64,000 nucleotides of DNA from assembly GCA_040880125.1 (NCBI GenBank), contig JBBDJB010000018.1:1-64000 (forward strand), in the 5' to 3' direction. This DNA is from JBBDJB01 sp040880125. Lineage in GTDB: Bacteria > Planctomycetota > Planctomycetia > Pirellulales > JBBDJB01. The notes beneath the pieces were generated by a model. That model saw only the letters and a list, made by a program, of their open reading frames with translations. It did no database searches and was not told the DNA's origin. Within the stretch, counting starts at the first letter, position 1, and each line of letters begins with the position of its first letter. The translations under genes and the position numbers were made by a program. This document shows, piece after piece, positions 58,664 through 64,000 of this stretch.

Positions 58664-61600
58664 CTACTCCAGCCCATACGCCCCCGCGGGCGGGATGTGC
58701 AGGCCGAGGGCCTGCGTGAGGCGAGAGGAGGAGAGGAACCGCGGCTCGATCAGGAAGTGGACGCCGAGGTTGTCTTTGCTCTCGTCGACATTCATTCCCA
58801 GCGTGACCAGCATCGCCTCGCCGATCCGGGTGACGGAGAAGCTCTGGCCGATGTTGCCGGTCTCGTTCAGGTCGACCGCCGCACCGAACGTCGACACCCA
58901 CTTGGGGCTCATCCAGTAGGCGTAGCTGGCGGAGATGACGTTGCTGGTGATCGGCCCCTCGATCGAGCGGAAGCCGACATAGGCGCTGCCGCGCGGCGGC
59001 CGGGTGAGAAAGCCACCCACCGAGGCCGTTTGCAGCCCCTGGTCGAAGAAGTCGAAAAATCCGTCGGAGACGACTGTGAGCCGGTCGCCGACGTGCCAGC
59101 GGAGATCGTAGTCGAGCAGCCCGAGCGGCTCGCCAAAGTTGTCTCGGTCTTCCTCGGGAAACCACGTGGCGCCCACGTCCAGCACGATCCAGTCGATAAT
59201 GCGGCGGTTGCCCTCGGGCCCGCGCTTGGTCTGCCAGCGGTTGCGCATGCTGCCGCGAACGGTCATCAGGTCGTCGGCGATCTCGGTCGACGGCGAGGTG
59301 ACCCAGCCTTGCATGCCTGACCGCAGGGCGTAGTACCGCTCGTCGAACCGCAGCGGAACGTCGCCAAACGGACCGGGCATCCCGCCGAAGGTGTTGACGT
59401 ACAGCCGGCGGCGGAAATGTTCGATCGAGTCGTCGTCGAGCTGCTCGTACAGCGGCAGGTCGTCCAGGTCTTGCGAAGCGTCCGAGTAGGCAAACTCGGT
59501 TTCGAAGACGACTTTATGCGCCAGCCCGTGCAGGTTCAGGAGCGGATCCTCGACCGACGGATCGACGGTCCACATCGGCAGGCTCGCGCGGGCGCCGGTC
59601 TGAAAGTACGCCCGCTGCAGGTCGTTGCCCGCGAAATCCTCGCCCCAGTGGGCCAGCTCGCCCAATGCAAAGGGGACGATCTTCACCGGTCCTGCCTCGA
59701 ATGGCAGATCGATCTCCTGCCGGGTGACGATCTTCTCGCCCTCGACGTCGGCGTCCCAGGGGAGCGGATTCCACGTCGCCAGGTCCGAGGGCGACTCCGG
59801 CGCACGGCCGGCCCGCAGCCGCGAGTAGCTGATCTGCGAGTGCTCGAACCACGTGAGCCGGTCGCCCCACAGCGGCTGCCCCAGCCAGAAGTGATCCAGC
59901 CGCGGCAGGTGTTCGGTCTGCGTGAAGAAGTCGTTCAGCCGCACGTCGGCGGTGACGCTCCAGGACTGGTTGTCGAATATTTGCTTCAGCTCGACGCCGG
60001 TAGTCTGGTCCTTACGCTCGTCCCACTCGTTTTCGTAATACTGCTCGAGAAAGTTGAAGTCGGAGATGAAGCCCAGCTCGGCGGTGAGAGTGTAGTTATT
60101 CGGCAGCACCTGGCGGTGGTTCCAGAGTACGCGTCCGCGAGTGCTCTGCTCCAGCTCGACCGAACGGCGGTCGAGGCCGAGGTTGTCCCTGCCATCGTCG
60201 TGGATCCCCCAGGCGTCGACGAATCCGAACGTGCGTCCGGCGAAGCCCAAAAACCCGGCGCGGTCGTACTCGAAGTTTGTCCCGCCGGCCGGGCCGCGGT
60301 CGCTGAGATAGTCGGTGCTGAAGGTCCAGTCGGTGCCCTCGGGCGGATCGTCGATGCCGAACACCTGGTACGCGTTCCAGTCGACGAGCACCTGCGTGCC
60401 GAAGACGCTGTCGTTGCCGATGCGAAGCTGGTCGATGTAAAAGGTTGGCTTGCTCAGGTCAGTGGCCATAGTGGGCCACCACAAGACCGGCACGCCGCCG
60501 GCATAGAGAAAGTTATTGGTGCTGGTGGCCAGGTATTCATGGTCGGTGAGCGGCTGGCCGGTCTCCGGATCGATCAGCGGAGCTCCAGTCACAGGGTCCA
60601 CCAGCGGGCGCTGGATGTCTTCGAAGGCGATCTGATCGGACGTGAAGTAGTAGCTTGGCTCGCCCAGTCGGCTGGTGGTGAGCAGCGCCTGCTGGGCGAG
60701 GAAGCGGTTGCCATCGAGCTGCCGCAGCACGCCGGCTTCGAGGCGAACCTGGCCCTCGTAACGGGGGATCGGGCTGAGCAGTTCGGCATCGAGCACGGTG
60801 CCGATCTGCCGCCGCACGTCGTAGTACATCCGCTGCGCATAGATCACGCGCTCGCCCTGCCGGAAGACGATGTTGCCCTCCATGTAAAGCTCCAGCGGCA
60901 TCTGGTCGGCCTGCAGCGACTGGCCGTCCAGATCGATTTGCCCGGCGCTCTGGGTCCAGATGACGACGCGATCGGCGGAGATATCGACCGAGCCGACAGT
61001 GATCGCCCCCGCGGAGGTTTCGACGTCGCCAAGGCCGTCGATAATCACATTCACCCCGGAGGTGATCACTCCGATCGATTCATCGCGGGTCGGGCTCTGA
61101 AACCATTGGGCCTGTACGCGAACGTCGCTGCGGCGGAAGATGCGGACCCGCCGCGTGCCGGGCGGCAGTGTGTCGGTGGGGATGGGGCCGGGCAGGACTT
61201 CGGTATACTGAGCCCGGCGGATGGCCCCGGAACTTTCCGGTTGGAGCCGTGCCATGCCGCGCTGGTAGATCGGCGGCAGCGCGGCGGGCTCGCCATCGGG
61301 CGAGGGGACGTTCATTTTCAGCGATCCGAGCGTGGTGAAGCTACCGAACCACGTGCGGTCGCTCACCCGAGCGGTTGGCTGGCCGGCGGCAGGTGAGCCG
61401 CCTGCGGTAGGGGCGTAGTCGATCAGGACCTTGTCACCTTCCAGGTAAGCGGTGATCCTGGAGGGCTGATTGGCGTGCGGATCGCCGTGTTCAATCCACA
61501 GCACTGCCTCGCTCGCCCGGGCGTAAGTGAGGTCCTGGTTGATGTAGCAGTTGCCCCGCAGTAGCCAGACGTCATAGGAGCCCTGCTGCCAGTGCCGCGC

Positions 61601-61810
61601 CGAATCGGCGGCGATGGTGATTGGGCTGTACGGGTTGGACGACGGCAAGGTGATATTTGACGGCTGCGCGGCCGACGTCGATGCGGGATTCACGGTTAAG
61701 CAAACCGAGAAGACGAGAATGATGCAGGTCGCAAGGCGTGATAAAAACGCAGGAGAAGATGTGCCGCCGAGACGCGGAGGCGCGCAGTGGTTGAGGTGGA
61801 ACAAGTGCAC
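58664..61810 (-). CDS. LptD/OstA-like outer-membrane assembly protein
   Basis: About 1048 residues. The start is uncertain: a GTG at 61810 just before a signal-like segment (LATCIILVFSVCLTVNPAST) is chosen because the open frame further upstream runs through palindromic, non-coding-looking DNA; an ATG at 61969 is possible. The N-terminal ~330 residues are OstA/LptA-like strands (ADSARHWQQGSYDVWLLRG, VYAQRMYYDVRRQIG), then a large beta-barrel (EQYYENEWDERKDQTTGVEL, DFNFLEQYY, NVISASYAYWMSPKW) similar to LptD. It would insert lipopolysaccharide or a related glycolipid in the outer membrane. An RND exporter gene diverges upstream. Confidence 0.75.
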   Translation of the reverse strand: MHLFHLNHCAPPRLGGTSSPAFLSRLATCIILVFSVCLTVNPASTSAAQPSNITLPSSNPYSPITIAADSARHWQQGSYDVWLLRGNCYINQDLTYARASEAVLWIEHGDPHANQPSRITAYLEGDKVLIDYAPTAGGSPAAGQPTARVSDRTWFGSFTTLGSLKMNVPSPDGEPAALPPIYQRGMARLQPESSGAIRRAQYTEVLPGPIPTDTLPPGTRRVRIFRRSDVRVQAQWFQSPTRDESIGVITSGVNVIIDGLGDVETSAGAITVGSVDISADRVVIWTQSAGQIDLDGQSLQADQMPLELYMEGNIVFRQGERVIYAQRMYYDVRRQIGTVLDAELLSPIPRYEGQVRLEAGVLRQLDGNRFLAQQALLTTSRLGEPSYYFTSDQIAFEDIQRPLVDPVTGAPLIDPETGQPLTDHEYLATSTNNFLYAGGVPVLWWPTMATDLSKPTFYIDQLRIGNDSVFGTQVLVDWNAYQVFGIDDPPEGTDWTFSTDYLSDRGPAGGTNFEYDRAGFLGFAGRTFGFVDAWGIHDDGRDNLGLDRRSVELEQSTRGRVLWNHRQVLPNNYTLTAELGFISDFNFLEQYYENEWDERKDQTTGVELKQIFDNQSWSVTADVRLNDFFTQTEHLPRLDHFWLGQPLWGDRLTWFEHSQISYSRLRAGRAPESPSDLATWNPLPWDADVEGEKIVTRQEIDLPFEAGPVKIVPFALGELAHWGEDFAGNDLQRAYFQTGARASLPMWTVDPSVEDPLLNLHGLAHKVVFETEFAYSDASQDLDDLPLYEQLDDDSIEHFRRRLYVNTFGGMPGPFGDVPLRFDERYYALRSGMQGWVTSPSTEIADDLMTVRGSMRNRWQTKRGPEGNRRIIDWIVLDVGATWFPEEDRDNFGEPLGLLDYDLRWHVGDRLTVVSDGFFDFFDQGLQTASVGGFLTRPPRGSAYVGFRSIEGPITSNVISASYAYWMSPKWVSTFGAAVDLNETGNIGQSFSVTRIGEAMLVTLGMNVDESKDNLGVHFLIEPRFLSSSRLTQALGLHIPPAGAYGLE

Positions 61811-62267
61811 CAAGGGCTGAAAGTGCGCTGCTGAGCGAGGCAGCAGTGGCACCCAAGGTCGAAGCCGCGAGGCGCGCAGCGCGGCCGAAGGGGCCAGCCG
61901 TGGCACCCGCGCGCGGCGGCGAGATGGCGACTCGGGGCGATCGATTAGAGGGGCATCCTTGCCGGTCATCGATACGACCGCAAGTGGCCGCTGACCGAGC
62001 GGCAAACAATTGCGGCGAAACTGATTACGCAAAACCGGCCCACGACGGGGGGCGGGATTATAGGAGCCATCGGCCGGGCCGGTCAAGGTAGGTTCGGCCT
62101 CGGGATAATGCAGCTAAGCTGCTACTGCACAACGCCTTGCGGCGACCATCGTGAAGCGGTATCGACCGTGGACCGCCGCGGCAGAGCGCCGTGCCGCCGG
62201 CACAGTCGTGGTAGCAAGATGTTGCTGGCAACTCCGCACTGTACGAAGTCAACCGATTGAGCAGCGG
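61811..62267. other. Gap between divergent LptD-like and RND genes
   Basis: Contains degenerate family 4 pieces, such as a hairpin GCTGCT, GAGCGAG-type loop, GCAGCAG near 61828-61846 and CCAGCCGTGGCACC at 61894-61907. No gene or clear promoter seen; part of it may instead be the N-terminus of the LptD-like protein. Confidence 0.4.
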
Positions 62268-64000
62268 ATGGAACGCGACAGCTTGACATCAAAACTCGTC
62301 GACCGCTGGATCCGCGGGCGGTGGTGGCTGCTGGCGATCGGCGTCGTCGTCGCGGCGCTGTCGCTCCTGCCGGCGCAGCATCTGGCGTTTGATCGCTCGA
62401 TCGAGAACATGTTTGCCCCGAGCGATCCGCTCTTGGTGTCGTATCGCCGGCTGCAGCGGACCTTCGGCGGCAATGAGCTGGTGCTGGCCGCGTATGAGGA
62501 TCCGCGGTTGCTCACGCCTCAGGGGATCGAGCGGCTGGCCAAGCTGGAAGCACGGCTGCTGCGCGTGCCCGGGGTGAAGGCGGTGCTCTCGCTGCGATCC
62601 CCGCTGGGAGATGAGATCCTCGAGGACCGGGCGCTGGCGCGGCGCTACCGCGAGCTGTTCACCGGTTACACGCACAGCGACGACTATCAAACGGCGGCGG
62701 CCGTGGTCATGCTCGTGCCGGAGCGCGAGACCGACGTACCCCGGGCGGAGACCGTCGAGCAGTTGCGCGCGGCGGTGGCGCCGCTCGACTCGGGCACGGT
62801 CGCGGGCGAGCCGGTGATGATCGTCGACGGCTTCCGGTTCATCGAAGAGGACGGCCAGCGGTTGGGCACCTCGTCGACAGTGCTGTTGATGCTCACCATC
62901 GCGGCCTGCTTCCGCAGCCTGCGGTGGATGCTCGTTCCGCTGGCCGTCGTGCAGTGGACGTTGCTGGTAACACGCGCGGTGCTCGTTTGGGGCGGCGTGC
63001 GGTTGAGCATGGTAAGTTCGATGCTCACGGCGATTGTCACGGTGGTCGGCGTGGCGACTGTCGTGCACATCATTGTGCGGTTCCGCGAGGGGCGCGATCG
63101 CGGTCTTTCGCCGAGCGAAGCACTGCGGTTTGCCGGCCTGCTGCTGGCCGGGCCGATCGTTTGGGCCTGCTTGACCGACGCGGTTGGCTTCGGATCGCTG
63201 CTGACGGGTAATGTCGGCCCCGTGCGCGACTTTGGTTTGATGATGGCACTGGGGGCGACGCTGGTGATCGCGGCAGTGGCGCTGCTCGTGCCGGGCTTGG
63301 CACTGGCCGGGCGGATCGACGTTGACCCGCAACGTGTCTGGGGCGAAGTGTGGCTGGGCCGTGGACTGGGGCAGGCGCTGCGCACGGTCCGCTGGCGGCC
63401 CAAATCGATAGCGCTGGGCGTGCTGCTGGTGACGGCCGCCATGACCGCCGGCAGCGCTCGGCTGGAGGTCGAGAGCGACTTCACGCGCAACTTCCGCCGC
63501 GGAAGCCGGATCGTTCAGTCGTACCAGTTCATCGAGCAGCGATTGGGCGGCGCCGGCGTGTGGGATATTATCCTGCCTGCACCGGAGCGGCTCAATTGGC
63601 AGTATCTATCGCGCGTGCTCGCGCTGGAGGAGCGGCTGCGCCGCGAGGTGCCGCAGTTGACGAAGGTATTGAGCCTGGCCGACGCCGTCGAGGCCGGCGC
63701 TCCGGTCGACTTGAAAAGGGTTCCGCTGGCGGCCGTGCGCAACACGATGGTCCGCACGAGCCTGACCGTGATGCGCGGCCGCATGCCGGAGTTTTATAGC
63801 GCCCTATACGGCGAAGACCCACAGCACCCGGGCGAGCACTTCCTGCGGATCATGCTCCGCGCCCGAGAGCAGCAACCTTCGGACCAGAAGCAGGCGATGA
63901 TCGAGCAAGTGCGCCGCATCAGCCGGGAGGAATTTCCCGAGGCGGAGGTGACCGGCTACTTCGTGCTGCTCACGCGGTTGATCGAAAGCATCGTCCGCGA
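62268..64000 (+). CDS. RND/MMPL-family exporter (3' end outside window)
   Basis: 577 codons visible from an ATG at 62268 with no stop before the end. A first membrane helix (RWWLLAIGVVVAALSLLPAQ) is followed by a periplasmic loop with FDRSIENMFAPSDP and RLQRTFGGNELVLAAYEDPRLL. A cluster of helices then comes, from TSSTVLLMLTIAACF through the MVSSMLTAIVTVVGVATVVHIIVRF and TDAVGFGSLLTGNV segments. This layout is that of MMPL/HpnN-type RND proteins, not of AcrB. A second half begins SDFTRNFRRGSRIVQSYQFIEQRLGG. Substrates of such exporters are often lipids, hopanoids or drugs. Divergent from the LptD-like gene. Confidence 0.85.
   Translation, partial: MERDSLTSKLVDRWIRGRWWLLAIGVVVAALSLLPAQHLAFDRSIENMFAPSDPLLVSYRRLQRTFGGNELVLAAYEDPRLLTPQGIERLAKLEARLLRVPGVKAVLSLRSPLGDEILEDRALARRYRELFTGYTHSDDYQTAAAVVMLVPERETDVPRAETVEQLRAAVAPLDSGTVAGEPVMIVDGFRFIEEDGQRLGTSSTVLLMLTIAACFRSLRWMLVPLAVVQWTLLVTRAVLVWGGVRLSMVSSMLTAIVTVVGVATVVHIIVRFREGRDRGLSPSEALRFAGLLLAGPIVWACLTDAVGFGSLLTGNVGPVRDFGLMMALGATLVIAAVALLVPGLALAGRIDVDPQRVWGEVWLGRGLGQALRTVRWRPKSIALGVLLVTAAMTAGSARLEVESDFTRNFRRGSRIVQSYQFIEQRLGGAGVWDIILPAPERLNWQYLSRVLALEERLRREVPQLTKVLSLADAVEAGAPVDLKRVPLAAVRNTMVRTSLTVMRGRMPEFYSALYGEDPQHPGEHFLRIMLRAREQQPSDQKQAMIEQVRRISREEFPEAEVTGYFVLLTRLIESIVR

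Noticed and set aside
59417..61396. A 659-codon open frame antisense to the LptD-like gene
   Set aside because: Composition is that of an antisense shadow (V/R/H-rich), and the LptD-like frame has clear barrel and OstA sequence features.
61810..62086. Extended N-terminus of the LptD-like protein
   Set aside because: The translation is R/P-rich without a signal and covers hairpin DNA related to family 4; a start near 61810 before the signal-like segment is preferred, though not proven.

Overview
The window is high-GC DNA from a planctomycete, most likely of the Pirellulales/Pirellula-Blastopirellula kind. The evidence is a DUF1559 pseudopilin-like protein, two PEP-CTERM surface proteins, a sulfatase, DUF1570 and BlaI-M56 proteins with long carbohydrate-type C-terminal domains, Tat-exported Gfo/Idh/MocA oxidoreductases, PQQ-like propellers and outer-membrane biogenesis genes. 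Genes sit mostly singly or in short operons, with frequent TTG/GTG starts. No tRNA, rRNA, CRISPR array, transposase or phage gene was seen. All calls come from reading the sequence; no database search was run.

Layout: 1-3017 surface proteins (DUF1559, two PEP-CTERM). 3029-5935 dnaA with a recognisable promoter and a hairpin leader, then a GNAT. 6046-13516 a double-PDZ protein and a roughly 2100-residue multi-membrane protein. 13563-19077 serine acetyltransferase, an EF-G-like GTPase, hisA and endonuclease IV. 19074-24668 a metal-uptake locus: outer-membrane channel, binding lipoprotein, ATPase and two permeases, each permease fused to a DtxR/MntR-like metal-sensing repressor domain. 25213-29688 a GNAT, a dead/active pair of M16 peptidases and an unknown exported protein. 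29760-36092 BlaI-M56 sensor pair, glycerophosphodiesterase and sulfatase. 36518-41509 ferredoxin, short P-II-like protein, oxidoreductase, DUF1570 and pectate lyase. 41613-50479 a same-strand group of HemN-like radical SAM, propeller protein, iron alcohol dehydrogenase, aldehyde dehydrogenase and PaaK-like adenylating enzyme, then a second propeller lipoprotein. 50605-53813 two unknown proteins and an SNF2 helicase. 54072-57703 UxaA-type dehydratase, Gfo/Idh oxidoreductase and PhyH-type dioxygenase. 58664-64000 an LptD-like outer-membrane protein divergent from an RND exporter that runs off the end.

The most notable system is the metal locus. Both permeases carry C-terminal winged-helix plus metal-binding domains, like the single chlamydial YtgCR permease-repressor. 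A 16-bp dyad (TTTTGATnAATCnAAA) lies at the predicted transcription start of the binding-protein gene, and a near-identical perfect palindrome lies upstream of the outer-membrane channel gene. This suggests a membrane-tethered or proteolytically released repressor controlling its own transporter.

A second theme is the regulatory and repeat content between genes. The blaI promoter has a BlaI-type palindrome filling its -35/-10 spacer. At least six families of short palindromic (REP-like) elements crowd the gaps between about 42.9 and 58.7 kb, often starting at or within a few bases of a stop codon. One pair forms a perfect 22-bp inverted repeat and another family shows compensatory stem changes, although no REP-associated transposase is present here.
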